DNA of 64,000 nucleotides, taken from the NCBI RefSeq assembly GCF_000757905.1, contig NZ_JRLH01000006.1, one strand, 5' to 3'. The stretch's first letter is position 1; every line of letters starts with the position of its first letter. The stretch is from Arsenophonus nilaparvatae. GTDB lineage: Bacteria; Pseudomonadota; Gammaproteobacteria; Enterobacterales; Enterobacteriaceae. Shown in pieces: positions 1 to 9,706 of this stretch. A model generated the notes under the pieces. The model saw only the letters and a list, made by a program, of their open reading frames with translations, searched no databases and was not told the DNA's origin. A program made the position numbers and the translations under genes.

Positions 1-32
1 TTAATAAACAATATTCTTTATTCTAAAATTAA

Positions 33-109
33 TGGCGCATCCAGAAGGATTCGAACCTCCGACCGCTCGGTTCGTAGCCGAGTACTCTATCCAGCTGAGC
101 TATGGATGC
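33..109 (-). tRNA. argV: tRNA-Arg (anticodon ACG)
   Basis: The reverse complement folds as a complete 77-nt tRNA that begins GCATCC, has an anticodon loop reading CTACGAA (anticodon ACG), a T-loop TTCGAAT, and ends in an encoded CCA. The sequence closely follows the E. coli argV family. It lies just downstream of tRNA-Ser and csrA on the same strand, the same order as csrA-serV-argV in E. coli. Confidence 0.97.
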
Positions 110-119
110 ACTATCAAAA

Positions 120-212
120 TGGCGGTGAGGGAGGGATTCGAACCCTCGATGCAGCTATTAACCGCATACTCCCTTAGCAGGGGAGCGCCTTCAGCCTCTC
201 GGCCACCTCACC
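120..212 (-). tRNA. serV: tRNA-Ser (anticodon GCT)
   Basis: The reverse complement is a 93-nt class II tRNA with a long variable arm, anticodon GCT (loop CTGCTAA), T-loop TTCGAAT and encoded CCA. It decodes AGC/AGU serine codons. It sits 10 nt upstream of tRNA-Arg, so the two are probably cotranscribed. Confidence 0.97.
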
Positions 213-777
213 ATCGAATAAGCAACGAGACAATTTCAAACCATCTCTCTGTTGCGTGGCGCTCATATTACTTTCCCAGACTTAGAAGTCAAACAATTTT
301 TCCGATCTTTTTACGTTCTTTAGTTCGTTTGCACATTTCACAATCAAGATGAGTAGTTTAACAACGAAATAAAATAATATGGCATTCTATATTCACCAAT
401 AAAAAATCATCAAAACAGGAAGATTAACAGAAAAAAACAGATCAAAAGTAGGTTCTTATCCTTTAATAAAGAAAACTATTCCAGCGTAAAATAGTTAACC
501 TAAATATTTTCTTTTTATAAGTTATGTCAGCTAATAATCTATTGATTTATTTGTAAGTATTTTAAAAAATGCGTTGGTATCTAACAATTAAAATCCGGCA
601 TTTGATTCATAATGTAAAAAAATACTAAAAAAAAGACATTTTTTACAATCTATCTAATTGGTTTTATAGGATACTAAGCTTGAAAAAATACAGACATAAA
701 ATAGATGGCAATAAGAAACAGCGCTCATTCTATAAATATAATTAACATATACCTAAGAATGAACGCTTTACTAAAAA
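213..777. other. AT-rich spacer between tRNA-Ser and csrA
   Basis: About 560 bp without a supportable gene. The overlapping short open frames are spill-over from the tRNA genes. The promoter of the tRNA pair should lie just above position 212 on the minus strand, but I cannot pick its boxes with certainty. Confidence 0.5.
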
Positions 778-963
778 TTACTGATTATTGGGCTGGCATT
801 TTTCAGCTTGGATCCGTTGATAAATTTCTTCACGGTGAACAGAAACCTCTTTGGGTGCATTAACCCCTATACGTACCTGGTTGCCTTTTACACCCAGCAC
901 CGTTACTGTTACCTCATCGCCTATCATGAGCGTTTCACCAACTCGACGAGTCAGAATAAGCAT
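778..963 (-). CDS. csrA: Carbon storage regulator CsrA
   Basis: CsrA is a homodimeric RNA-binding protein that binds GGA motifs in mRNA leaders and so controls glycogen, motility, biofilm and, in pathogens and symbionts, host-interaction genes. The 61-residue protein is the usual length. The N-terminal strand MLILTRRVGE with Leu4 and the RNA-contacting Arg44 (VHREEI) are present. The start is preceded by AAGGAGC about 7 nt upstream. It lies between alaS and tRNA-Ser, as in E. coli. Its small antagonist RNAs are not in this window. Confidence 0.98.
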   Translation of the reverse strand: MLILTRRVGETLMIGDEVTVTVLGVKGNQVRIGVNAPKEVSVHREEIYQRIQAEKCQPNNQ

Positions 964-1185
964 TCTTTGCTCCTTGAAAATTAAAAAGAGTCGGGTCTCT
1001 AGGTTTCCCCGCTATTATCCATCACACACCGTGAAAACGTAAAGCAATGATATTCACCTAAAGTATTTAACCTAAAGCAATCATCATACTAATATTGTAG
1101 CTAAAAATATAATTTTGTACTTAGGTCATTTAAAAACAATCCGTTAAAGGTTGCATAATTAAGTTATGCAACCCTCATGGTTAAT

Positions 1186-3819
1186 TCATGTCAAGCGCGA
1201 ATTAACCCACTCTTCAACTGATGCTAATGCAGCAGGAAGTGCTGTTATATTAGAGCCGCCCGCCTGAGCCATGTCAGGGCGACCACCCCCTTTTCCGCCT
1301 ACTTGCTGCGCAACAAATGAAATTAAATCACCAGCCTTTATTTTAGCAGTCAAATCATTGGTTACACCAACAATTAGACTGACTTTATCATTACTTATAG
1401 TAGAAAGCACAATAATTGCTGATTTTAATTGATTTTTTAAGTCATCAACAATGATACGTAGCTGTTTAGGCTCAGTGTTATTTAACTGAGTAACTAATAA
1501 GCTAACTCCGTTAATTTTTTTAACTTGTTGACTTAAAGAAACACTTTCTTGGGCAGCTTGTTGCCCTTTTAATTGATCTAACGACCTTTCTAATAACTTA
1601 ACTTTATCTAATGTCGTTTTAATTTTTTCCATTAGATTATTAGCATCACCTTTCATTAATTGGCCAATTTCAGCCAATAAATTGGATTGCTGGTGAAGAT
1701 CATCTATAGCAACTTGTCCGGTTATAGCTTCTATCCGCCGAATTCCCGCTGCCGTACCCGATTCACTGCTAACACGAAATAATCCTATATCGCCAGTCCG
1801 ATTGGCATGAGTACCGCCGCATAACTCAATAGAAAAATCGCCGATACTAAGAACGCGTACCTGTGCATCATATTTTTCACCAAAAAGCGCCATCGCATCT
1901 TTTTCTTTTGCCGCCTCTAAATCCATTAATGTCGTTATAATAGGGTCATTTTTACGAATTTGATAATTTACGATATCTTCTATTTGGCGTATTTGCATCG
2001 GCGTCATTGCAGCAAAATGAGAAAAATCAAAACGCAAATATTTCTCATTCACTAAAGATCCTTTTTGGCTTACATGATTTCCCAATACATCACGCAAAGC
2101 GGCATGCAACAAATGGGTAGCTGAGTGATTGAGACGAATAGCGTTACGACGTTCAATGTCAATTCCTGCGTCGACCGAATTATTTACCGCTATTGAGCCA
2201 GTCATTACCTTACCAATATGTCCAATTGCTTGAGCATATTTTTGTGTGTCAGACACAGCAAATTGACAATGGCTATTGCTAAGTATACCGCTATCACCAA
2301 CCTGACCACCTGACTCAGCATAAAAAGAGGTTTTATCTAGAATAATAATCCCTTTTTCACATTGGTTTAATACATTGACAGGCTTACCATGATGAAAAAT
2401 AGCCGTTACTGTAGCTTGTTGGTTGTTATTTTCATAGCCTGAGAAATCACTATGACTATCTACTTTAATGGCATCATTATAATCGGTCGCAAATCCACTC
2501 GACTCTCGAGCTCGATCTCTTTGCTGCTCCATCGCAGCGTTAAAACCTAACTCGTCGACTTTAATATCGCGTTCACGGCAAACATCAGCGGTTAAATCAA
2601 ATGGGAAACCATAAGTATCATAGAGCCGAAATGCGATTTCACCAGCTAAAGTGTCGCCTTGTAATTGTGCTAATTCGTCATCCAGTAGTTGCAATCCACG
2701 CGCTAAAGTACGAGCAAACTGTTCCTCTTCATTCTTCAATGTTTTTTCAATCGTTGCTTGTTGAGATTTTAGCTCGTCAGCAGCGTTACCCATTACCTGA
2801 ATTAATGGTGCAACTAATTTATAGAAAAATGTCTCTTTCGCTCCTAGCATATATCCATGACGAACCGCTCGACGAATAATACGACGCAATACATATCCAC
2901 GTCCTTCATTAGCAGGAAATACACCATCACCAATAAGAAAAGCGCTTGATCGAATATGATCAGCGATGACGCGTAATGATTTATTATTCAGATCCGATAA
3001 AGCAATCACTTTAGCAATAGCAGCAATTAATTGACGAAATAAATCAATCTCATAATTTGAGTTAACATGTTGTAATACTGCGGCAATACGTTCAAGCCCC
3101 ATGCCTGTATCAACAGAAGGTGTTGGAAGTGCCTTTAAACCGCCATCAGACTGGCGGTTAAATTGCATGAAAACAATATTCCAGATTTCAATATAGCGAT
3201 CACCATCCTCTTCAGGTGACCCTGGCGGCCCTCCCCAAATATGTTCACCATGATCATAAAAAATTTCTGTACAAGGGCCACAAGGACCGGTATCCCCCAT
3301 TTGCCAGAAATTGTCAGAAGCATAAGGGGCACCCTTATTATCACCTATCCGAATAATACGCTCAGCAGGAATACCAATTTCCTGTTGCCAAATTTTATAA
3401 GCTTCCTCATCAGTGTGATAAACGGTGATCCAAAGTCGCTCTTTGGGTAAATTAAACCACTGCTCACTTGTCAGCAGTTCCCAGGCATATTTGATTGCAT
3501 CCTGTTTAAAATAGTCACCAAAGCTGAAGTTACCTAACATTTCAAAAAAAGTATGATGGCGAGCGGTATAACCAACATTCTCTAAATCATTATGTTTGCC
3601 TCCAGCTCGAACACAACGCTGTGCAGTTGTTGCTCGAGAATAAGCTCTTTTATCCAATCCCAAAAATACATCTTTAAATTGGTTCATGCCTGCATTAGTA
3701 AACAATAATGTTGGGTCATTATTTGGTACTAATGAACTACTAGGTACAACTTCATGCCCTTTAGTATGAAAAAAGTCGAGAAACGCTTGACGGATCTCAG
3801 CGGTGCTTTTACTACTCAT
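1186..3819 (-). CDS. alaS: Alanyl-tRNA synthetase
   Basis: Cytoplasmic class II synthetase that charges tRNA-Ala and edits mischarged Ser and Gly. The open frame extends to 3888, but the start at 3819 (MSSKSTAEIRQAF) matches the family N-terminus and gives 877 residues, one more than E. coli. Seen in order: the class II catalytic core (residues 1-450), an editing domain with the zinc motif HSATHLLH and CGGTHANRTG, and a C-terminal glycine-rich domain (GGKGGGRPDMAQAGG). It is followed by csrA. The usual upstream neighbour recX is missing. Confidence 0.98.
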   Translation of the reverse strand: MSSKSTAEIRQAFLDFFHTKGHEVVPSSSLVPNNDPTLLFTNAGMNQFKDVFLGLDKRAYSRATTAQRCVRAGGKHNDLENVGYTARHHTFFEMLGNFSFGDYFKQDAIKYAWELLTSEQWFNLPKERLWITVYHTDEEAYKIWQQEIGIPAERIIRIGDNKGAPYASDNFWQMGDTGPCGPCTEIFYDHGEHIWGGPPGSPEEDGDRYIEIWNIVFMQFNRQSDGGLKALPTPSVDTGMGLERIAAVLQHVNSNYEIDLFRQLIAAIAKVIALSDLNNKSLRVIADHIRSSAFLIGDGVFPANEGRGYVLRRIIRRAVRHGYMLGAKETFFYKLVAPLIQVMGNAADELKSQQATIEKTLKNEEEQFARTLARGLQLLDDELAQLQGDTLAGEIAFRLYDTYGFPFDLTADVCRERDIKVDELGFNAAMEQQRDRARESSGFATDYNDAIKVDSHSDFSGYENNNQQATVTAIFHHGKPVNVLNQCEKGIIILDKTSFYAESGGQVGDSGILSNSHCQFAVSDTQKYAQAIGHIGKVMTGSIAVNNSVDAGIDIERRNAIRLNHSATHLLHAALRDVLGNHVSQKGSLVNEKYLRFDFSHFAAMTPMQIRQIEDIVNYQIRKNDPIITTLMDLEAAKEKDAMALFGEKYDAQVRVLSIGDFSIELCGGTHANRTGDIGLFRVSSESGTAAGIRRIEAITGQVAIDDLHQQSNLLAEIGQLMKGDANNLMEKIKTTLDKVKLLERSLDQLKGQQAAQESVSLSQQVKKINGVSLLVTQLNNTEPKQLRIIVDDLKNQLKSAIIVLSTISNDKVSLIVGVTNDLTAKIKAGDLISFVAQQVGGKGGGRPDMAQAGGSNITALPAALASVEEWVNSRLT

Positions 3820-4578
3820 AATTATCCTGAAATCAAGCTGGAAAAATAGATCTATGACTTGATGTGATAAACACATTTTTATCATCAATCAAGTTACCGA
3901 CGGCATTTTACCTGGCAAACCTGAGAAATCCTTAAATTGTTTTATGACTAAATCGGTGACAAGGATCTACTAACTGACGAGTATTAATACATCGCTCAAA
4001 TGCTCAGGCTTTATAGGTACATCTTTCCCTAAATATATCGTTTTCTAACTAATACAACAACGACTAGTCTGATTAGTTTAACATAAAACGATTTAACTAT
4101 TACGCAGGGAAACTAACACTACATTAACACTATTTCATTATATTTATTTTCCTATTATCGGGACAAAGCGGTTAAATTTTGTCTCCATCTACATTTAGAA
4201 AGATAATTGCCAATAGATAACTCCAGTGGCTAATTTCACTTAGTTTAAATTACGTATAAGCTATAGTTATCAGCTAAATAGAAGATTAAGGAAAGCAATA
4301 GCGTAAGTCTAACACAAATTAATCAAAAACTGCGCCTGAATATATTAAGCCAATAATAACAATTTGCTATATATAACAAAACAAAGCACTTTTTGTAAAA
4401 AATGAACTAATCATCTCCATTAATTGTTAATAATATTGTAAATTCCAAGACTATCTTACTAAAGTGTGTTTCAAATCATAATTCAATCTAACTTGTATTA
4501 ATAACTAATTTATAATGAGCAAAAGGCCATATCCAGATCGAATATAGCCCATAGATTTAATCAATTTTATTTATTAAG
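3820..4578. other. Long spacer where recX would be expected
   Basis: About 760 bp of AT-rich DNA between recA and alaS. In E. coli recX occupies this place. I found no open frame or recognisable RecX fragment in either strand by eye. The segment next to recA holds its probable terminator. The rest shows nothing that I can name. Confidence 0.55.
4521..4549 (-). terminator. Probable rho-independent terminator of recA
   Basis: On the minus strand an 8-bp stem GGCTATAT / ATATGGCC (with one G-U pair) closes a loop of about 9 nt and is followed by TTTT. It lies about 30 bp past the recA stop codon. Confidence 0.6.
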
Positions 4579-5649
4579 TTAAAATTCTTCTGGTAATGGA
4601 GTTTCCTCTACCGCTTCTGTCACAAAATCAGAAGCGGCACTACTAAATTCACCAGCGTGATTAAGCAACATAGCCCGTAATTTTTTATCTAATTCAGTGT
4701 AAATTTGCGGGCGTTCTTTCAAATAAACTGTCGCATTTGCTTTGCCTTGACCTATTTTCTCGCCATTATAACTGTACCAGGCACCCGCTTTTTCAATCAA
4801 TTTATGCTTCACACCTAGATCAATAAGCTCACTATAGATATTAATCCCTTCTCCGTACAAGATTTGAAACTCTGCTTGTTTAAAAGGAGCCGCAACCTTA
4901 TTTTTTACTACTTTAACGCGAGTTTCGCTACCAATAACTTCTTCACCATTTTTGACGGAACCAATACGTCGGATATCAAGACGCACTGAAGCATAAAATT
5001 TTAACGCATTTCCGCCGGTGGTTGTTTCAGGATTGCCAAACATAACGCCAATTTTCATTCGGATCTGATTAATAAAAATTAATAGTGTATTAGAATTTTT
5101 TAAATTTCCGGCTAACTTACGCATCGCTTGACTCATCATACGAGCAGCTAGTCCCATATGTGAATCACCAATTTCACCTTCAATTTCAGCTTTTGGTGTT
5201 AAAGCTGCTACAGAATCGACAATAATAACATCTACTGCCCCAGACCGTGTTAAAGCGTCACAAATCTCCAGTGCTTGTTCACCCGTATCCGGCTGTGAAC
5301 AAAGTAAATTATCAATATCAACACCAAGTTTTTTGGCATAAATAGGATCTAAAGCGTGTTCTGCGTCAATAAATGCACAAGTCTTACCTTCACGTTGAGC
5401 TTCCGCAATAACCTGTAATGTTAACGTGGTTTTACCGGAAGATTCTGGGCCATAAATTTCAACAATACGACCTAATGGCAAGCCTCCTGCACCTAAGGCG
5501 ACATCAAGAGATAATGAACCGGTAGAGACAGTTTCTACATCCATAGAACGATCTTCACCTAAGCGCATAATTGATCCTTTACCAAATTGCTTTTCAATTT
5601 GACCTAATGCGGCAGCGAGTGCTTTCTGTTTGTTTTCATCAATAGCCAT
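4579..5649 (-). CDS. recA: Recombinase RecA
   Basis: DNA-dependent ATPase that forms filaments on single-stranded DNA, catalyses strand exchange and triggers LexA self-cleavage. The 356-residue protein has the Walker A motif GPESSGKT near residues 66-73, Walker B VIIVDSVAAL, the DNA-binding L2 segment NPETTTGGNALKFYASVRLD, and an acidic C-terminal tail (EETPLPEEF). A LexA box lies 81 bp before the start. RecX, its usual inhibitor encoded downstream, is absent here. Confidence 0.99.
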   Translation of the reverse strand: MAIDENKQKALAAALGQIEKQFGKGSIMRLGEDRSMDVETVSTGSLSLDVALGAGGLPLGRIVEIYGPESSGKTTLTLQVIAEAQREGKTCAFIDAEHALDPIYAKKLGVDIDNLLCSQPDTGEQALEICDALTRSGAVDVIIVDSVAALTPKAEIEGEIGDSHMGLAARMMSQAMRKLAGNLKNSNTLLIFINQIRMKIGVMFGNPETTTGGNALKFYASVRLDIRRIGSVKNGEEVIGSETRVKVVKNKVAAPFKQAEFQILYGEGINIYSELIDLGVKHKLIEKAGAWYSYNGEKIGQGKANATVYLKERPQIYTELDKKLRAMLLNHAGEFSSAASDFVTEAVEETPLPEEF

Positions 5650-5729
5650 TGTTTAACTCCCCCGAGCAATGAAGTGAAGATAATACTTCACTGCAGATAA
5701 GACGATTTGATATCGGTTGTTGATAATTA

Positions 5730-5749
5730 TACTGTATAACCATCCAGTA
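5730..5749 (-). promoter_or_regulatory. LexA (SOS) box upstream of recA
   Basis: The minus strand reads TACTGGATGGTTATACAGTA, a match to the enterobacterial LexA operator core CTG-N10-CAG with flanking TA/TA. It lies between pncC and recA in the recA promoter region, so recA is expected to be SOS-inducible. Confidence 0.9.
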
Positions 5750-5754
5750 TCAAG

Positions 5755-6270
5755 TTAATTTTTGATTATTTCTTTCAATAGTGTTGTTAATGAAAATATC
5801 ACAGCTTGGCGTCGGATCTGAATACGATCGCCTTTAAACAAGCAACAACGAGTTACTATCCTTGCAACAGAAAGAGATTTGCAAGCAAAACCAAACCAAA
5901 CTGTACCAACCGGTTTTTCATCAGTACCACCACCAGGGCCGGCAATACCGCTAACTGAAACCGCAAAATCAGCATTAGCCCTAGCTAACGCTCTTTCTGC
6001 CATCTCTATGACAACTTGTTCACTAACAGCACCATATTTATGCAACGTATTTTTACTCACACCTAGCATATCATGCTTAGCTTCATTACTATAAGTAACA
6101 AAACCTCGCTGAAAATAGGCAGAACTACCTGAAATATCAGTAATGACTTTAGCAATCCATCCTCCTGTACATGACTCTGCACAAGTTATTGTTTTACCCT
6201 GTTTCTTTAGGCTATTAGCAAGATTATTACTTAATTCATAGAGCAGCTGCTCACTATTCATTTTAGCCAT
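5755..6270 (-). CDS. pncC: Nicotinamide-nucleotide amidase PncC (CinA C-terminal family)
   Basis: Deamidates NMN to nicotinate mononucleotide in the pyridine nucleotide cycle, where NMN is released by DNA ligase. At 171 residues it is a stand-alone CinA C-terminal domain. Family motifs are ITCAESCTGGWIA, FVTYSNEAKHDMLGV and SVSGIAGPGGGTDEKPVGTV. As in E. coli it lies just upstream of recA. Its start overlaps the lplT stop by one base (TAATG), which suggests translational coupling with the phospholipid genes upstream. Confidence 0.93.
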   Translation of the reverse strand: MAKMNSEQLLYELSNNLANSLKKQGKTITCAESCTGGWIAKVITDISGSSAYFQRGFVTYSNEAKHDMLGVSKNTLHKYGAVSEQVVIEMAERALARANADFAVSVSGIAGPGGGTDEKPVGTVWFGFACKSLSVARIVTRCCLFKGDRIQIRRQAVIFSLTTLLKEIIKN

Positions 6271-7481
6271 TATCCTTTTTCATACATCTTGCGATATAGA
6301 TACCAAATCCAGAGGATGCCAATTGCTACTGCAAAGGTTATACCAAACACTATTCCTATCGTAATAATAGAAATACCTGTTTTGAGCGCTAATGAATAAA
6401 AACCCAAGATAATTAGCATAGTGGTATTTTCACTTAAATTCTGAATAGCGACAGCATTACCTGCACCAATCGTCTGTTTGCCTTTTTCTTGTAGCAAAGC
6501 ATTAAGCGAAACAATAAATAAACCACCTAAAACACCTAATATAATAAGGATCAAATAAGTAGAAAAAAGATGTTGTTGCATTGATAAAATAATAATTATC
6601 ACACCAATAAAGATCCCTACCGGCATACAACGACTAACTTTATTGAGTGTAATGATATGTGCCGCAAATCCGGCACCAATGATGATACCTATTGCCACCA
6701 CCCCATTCAGCAATGTAGGTGTAGTATTATCGGTAATATTAAGTGCTATTGGCACCCAGAGCACTAATAAAAAACGCAGTGTTACACCGGCGCCCCAAAA
6801 AAGACTAGTACCAATTAAAGAAAATCGCCCACCATGATCACGCCAAAGTGTTTTAAATAGACCAATAAAATTCAAAATTAGCTGGCGAAAAACCCATTTT
6901 TGTTTATTTTTAGCGGGCACTAATCGAGGAATATATAAATTAATCACCACCGCAATTACATAAAACAGGACACACATAGCTAAAGCAAATAACAGATCGA
7001 TATCGGCAAAAAAACCACCCGCAACAGAACCAAACAAAATTGCCGCTATTGTCGAAGCTTCGATAAAACCATTTGCTTTAACTAAATTATTGCCAGTAGT
7101 GAGCTCAGCTAAGATGCCATATTTTGCTGGCGAGTAAGCTGCTGCACCAATACCAACTAAACCATAGCAGAGAAAAGGATCCAGTCCTAATAGAATGCCT
7201 ACCGCTCCGATCAACTTACTAATATTAGCTAATAACATGACCCGACCTTTAGCAAAACAATCTGCTATTTGTCCCACAAAAGGCGCTAATATAATATAAG
7301 TAAAAACAAACACCACTTGTAAGATAGGTTGGCTCCAGTCGGGATAAAGCTTGGCTTTGAGTTGCGCTAAAATGACAAATAATAGGGCATTATCAGCAAA
7401 AGCAGAAAAAAATTGAGATAAGAGTAGCGCTTTTATACCTCTAGTTAATAGCGGCGGCGATACTATTAAATCTTTCATCAA
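6270..7481 (-). CDS. lplT: Lysophospholipid transporter LplT
   Basis: Inner-membrane major-facilitator protein that flips lysophosphatidylethanolamine inward for re-acylation by Aas. It has 403 residues with about 12 hydrophobic segments. Clear family stretches include SQFFSAFADNALLF, GAAAYSPAKYGILAEL and FSLIGTSLFWGAGVTLRFL. The start overlaps the aas stop by 4 nt (ATGA), which gives a two-gene operon. In E. coli the pair lies near galR-lysA. Here it lies between pncC and aroL, so the chromosome has been rearranged at this point. Confidence 0.96.
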   Translation of the reverse strand: MMKDLIVSPPLLTRGIKALLLSQFFSAFADNALLFVILAQLKAKLYPDWSQPILQVVFVFTYIILAPFVGQIADCFAKGRVMLLANISKLIGAVGILLGLDPFLCYGLVGIGAAAYSPAKYGILAELTTGNNLVKANGFIEASTIAAILFGSVAGGFFADIDLLFALAMCVLFYVIAVVINLYIPRLVPAKNKQKWVFRQLILNFIGLFKTLWRDHGGRFSLIGTSLFWGAGVTLRFLLVLWVPIALNITDNTTPTLLNGVVAIGIIIGAGFAAHIITLNKVSRCMPVGIFIGVIIIILSMQQHLFSTYLILIILGVLGGLFIVSLNALLQEKGKQTIGAGNAVAIQNLSENTTMLIILGFYSLALKTGISIITIGIVFGITFAVAIGILWIWYLYRKMYEKG

Positions 7482-9580
7482 GACTCCTCATCCGCGATTT
7501 TTTTTAACGCCACAAAATCCGGTTTTCCACTACCAAGTACAGGAAATGTTTTTAGGTAGCGAATATCTCTTGGTACCGCTAATTCAGGTAAGCCTTTTTC
7601 TTTTGCTGCCGCTAATAATCGACGACGATCTAATGTGTTATCGGTGGTATATAAGATCAGGCTTTCACCTTTATTATTGGTAGTTTTGATAACCACGCCA
7701 TGCTGAGCATGGGGTGATAAACTGCCAGCAAGATGCTCGACTGTTTCTAGTGAAACCATTTCACCTGCTAGTTTTGCAAAACGTTTTGCTCTACCACGGA
7801 TAATACAATAATCATCATTATCAAGTTCAACAATATCACCGGTATCATACCATCCCTCCTCATTCTCTCCTTGGCTGTTTTTGGCATGAGGCGATTCTAA
7901 ATGATTAGGATCCTCGACTCGTAAATAACCTTTCATGACATTTGGGCCACGTAACTGTAAACGGCCGGCTTTCTCGATACCTGACACCGGCAGTAGTCTG
8001 GTTTCAATACCAGGTAAAATTTGACCAACAGTATCAACTTTAGCCGCCATAGGAACGTTGATTGATACAATGGGGGCGCATTCGGTCACGCCATAGCCTT
8101 CAAGTATTCGGATACCGAATTTGTCGAACCAAATTTTTTTTGTGCTTTCAATAAGTTTTTCTGCCCCTGCAACAACATAACGCACGCGCGCAAAATCATA
8201 AGGGTGAGCAAAACGGGCATAATGTGCCAGAAAAGTAGGAGTAGCAAAAAGTACTGTGCAATTTTTGTCATAAACCAACTCTGGGATCACCCGATAATGT
8301 AGTGGACTAGGATAAAGCAAGACATGACTACCTGAAAAAATAGGAATAAATAAACCTACCGTCAGCCCAAAAGCATGGAAAAGCGGTAATGCGGACATAA
8401 ATCGATCTTTAGGGGTAAAATCAGCCACTGTTTTAACTTGCTCTACATTAGCCAATAAACTGGTATGGCTATGAACTACCCCTTTAGGCGTTCCCTCCGA
8501 TCCTGAGGTAAAAAGGATCAATGCCGCATCATCTGGTTTTACTGGTATAAGCGCCTTTTTTGGCAATAGTAAGTGATATAGGATCCATTTTTTATCTTGC
8601 CAAGTCAGGGTATTTTGCAGATCTTCTAAAAAAATCCAATTGACTTCAGTAACCTGTTCAGGCAAATGTGATAACTTACCTTTTTCAATAAACTGACGAG
8701 AACTAAAAATTGTTTTAATGGATGCCGCTTTGATGGCATTTTTTAAGCCATTGCTACCAGCAGTATAATTCATCATGGCAGGGATCCGGCCACGTAATAT
8801 TGCGCCAAAAATAGTAGCCGCCGTCATTGTTGCATTAGGTAAAAGTAAACCGACATGCTCATGTTGTTTGGTATAACGTTCAATAATAAGCCCAGCCGCT
8901 AAGGTTTTCTTGAGAAAACTTTGATAGCTGTCTTCTTTAAAACTAATATCTTCGATACAACCCGTGAAACGGCCAAAACGTTTCATCGCAGCAAAATAAG
9001 CTTCCATTAATGTTTGCTGGCAACGGCTATGCAATCGAGCCTCTTTCATAATCTTATAAAGTTGTGCTCCCGCCAGCCGACGACGGTCTGCCGCTCGTTT
9101 CGCCTCAGGCATGGTAATTTTTGTTGCTGGTAAAATCGTTAATGTTATTTTAGGAAAATATTTAAGCTTAAAAATGCCGTTCAACCGACTGAAATAACTT
9201 AATTCAGGTCCATCAATTCTAATCGGAATAACTTTAGCAGCTGTTTTTGCCGCCACAAAAGCAGCACCATCATAAATTTTCATCAGTGAACCATGAACGC
9301 TAATTCTTCCTTCAGGAAAAATGACGATCGGACGCCCTTTTTCTATTTCTCTAACTAAAGTTCGAATAGCCATTGGGTTGGCAGGATCAAGCGGAACAAC
9401 ATCGGCATAGGGTTTTAATAATTTAATAAAGCGTGGTGTGCCGATAGATGAATAAACAGCAAAAAGCGGGCGAATAGGTAAAAAAAGAGCGAGTAGGATC
9501 CCATCTAAAAAAGAGACATGATTAGGTGTTATTAAACATCGCTCATATTCTTTAAGTTTTATTTCACCAACCACAGTCAC
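7478..9580 (-). CDS. aas: Aas: 2-acylglycerophosphoethanolamine acyltransferase / acyl-ACP synthetase, N-terminus disturbed
   Basis: Bifunctional membrane enzyme that re-acylates lysophosphatidylethanolamine using fatty acid activated on ACP. Residues 1-190 are the PlsC-like acyltransferase (NHVSFLDG, FPEGRIS); the rest is the AMP-forming synthetase (LFTSGSEGTPKGVVHSH, YDTGD). This 700-residue frame can only start at GTG 9580, which lacks about 15-19 residues of the usual N-terminus. The missing part (MLIKLLRAIFQFFF) is encoded from ATG 9624, with AAGGAG-type sequence upstream, but in another frame. The two frames are joined by a run of 8 T (plus-strand A, 9584-9591), and 9 T would restore one 716-codon gene. 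It may be an assembly error, slippage-rescued, or an early pseudogene. Confidence 0.9.
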   Translation of the reverse strand: MTVVGEIKLKEYERCLITPNHVSFLDGILLALFLPIRPLFAVYSSIGTPRFIKLLKPYADVVPLDPANPMAIRTLVREIEKGRPIVIFPEGRISVHGSLMKIYDGAAFVAAKTAAKVIPIRIDGPELSYFSRLNGIFKLKYFPKITLTILPATKITMPEAKRAADRRRLAGAQLYKIMKEARLHSRCQQTLMEAYFAAMKRFGRFTGCIEDISFKEDSYQSFLKKTLAAGLIIERYTKQHEHVGLLLPNATMTAATIFGAILRGRIPAMMNYTAGSNGLKNAIKAASIKTIFSSRQFIEKGKLSHLPEQVTEVNWIFLEDLQNTLTWQDKKWILYHLLLPKKALIPVKPDDAALILFTSGSEGTPKGVVHSHTSLLANVEQVKTVADFTPKDRFMSALPLFHAFGLTVGLFIPIFSGSHVLLYPSPLHYRVIPELVYDKNCTVLFATPTFLAHYARFAHPYDFARVRYVVAGAEKLIESTKKIWFDKFGIRILEGYGVTECAPIVSINVPMAAKVDTVGQILPGIETRLLPVSGIEKAGRLQLRGPNVMKGYLRVEDPNHLESPHAKNSQGENEEGWYDTGDIVELDNDDYCIIRGRAKRFAKLAGEMVSLETVEHLAGSLSPHAQHGVVIKTTNNKGESLILYTTDNTLDRRRLLAAAKEKGLPELAVPRDIRYLKTFPVLGSGKPDFVALKKIADEES

Positions 9581-9583
9581 GCG

Positions 9584-9591
9584 AAAAAAAA
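9584..9591 (-). other. Homopolymer run of 8 where aas changes frame
   Basis: Minus-strand T8 (plus A8) between CAG and CGC. Reading from ATG 9624 through T8 gives a stop 15 codons on (TTC GCG TGA). Adding one T joins MLIKLLRAIFQFFF directly to RVTVVGEIK, which aligns with the E. coli Aas N-terminus. Confidence 0.8.
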
Positions 9592-9706
9592 CTGGAATAT
9601 TGCGCGCAATAATTTTATCAGCATATCTCTTTCCTTACTCCTTAATGTTATTGATCATTTTAGAGTACATCTTTCACCGAAGATGACTAACATAGCAAAA
9701 TTGAGA

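Noticed and set aside
32..352. 106-codon open frame on the plus strand
   Set aside because: It runs antisense through the tRNA-Arg and tRNA-Ser genes and has no family resemblance.
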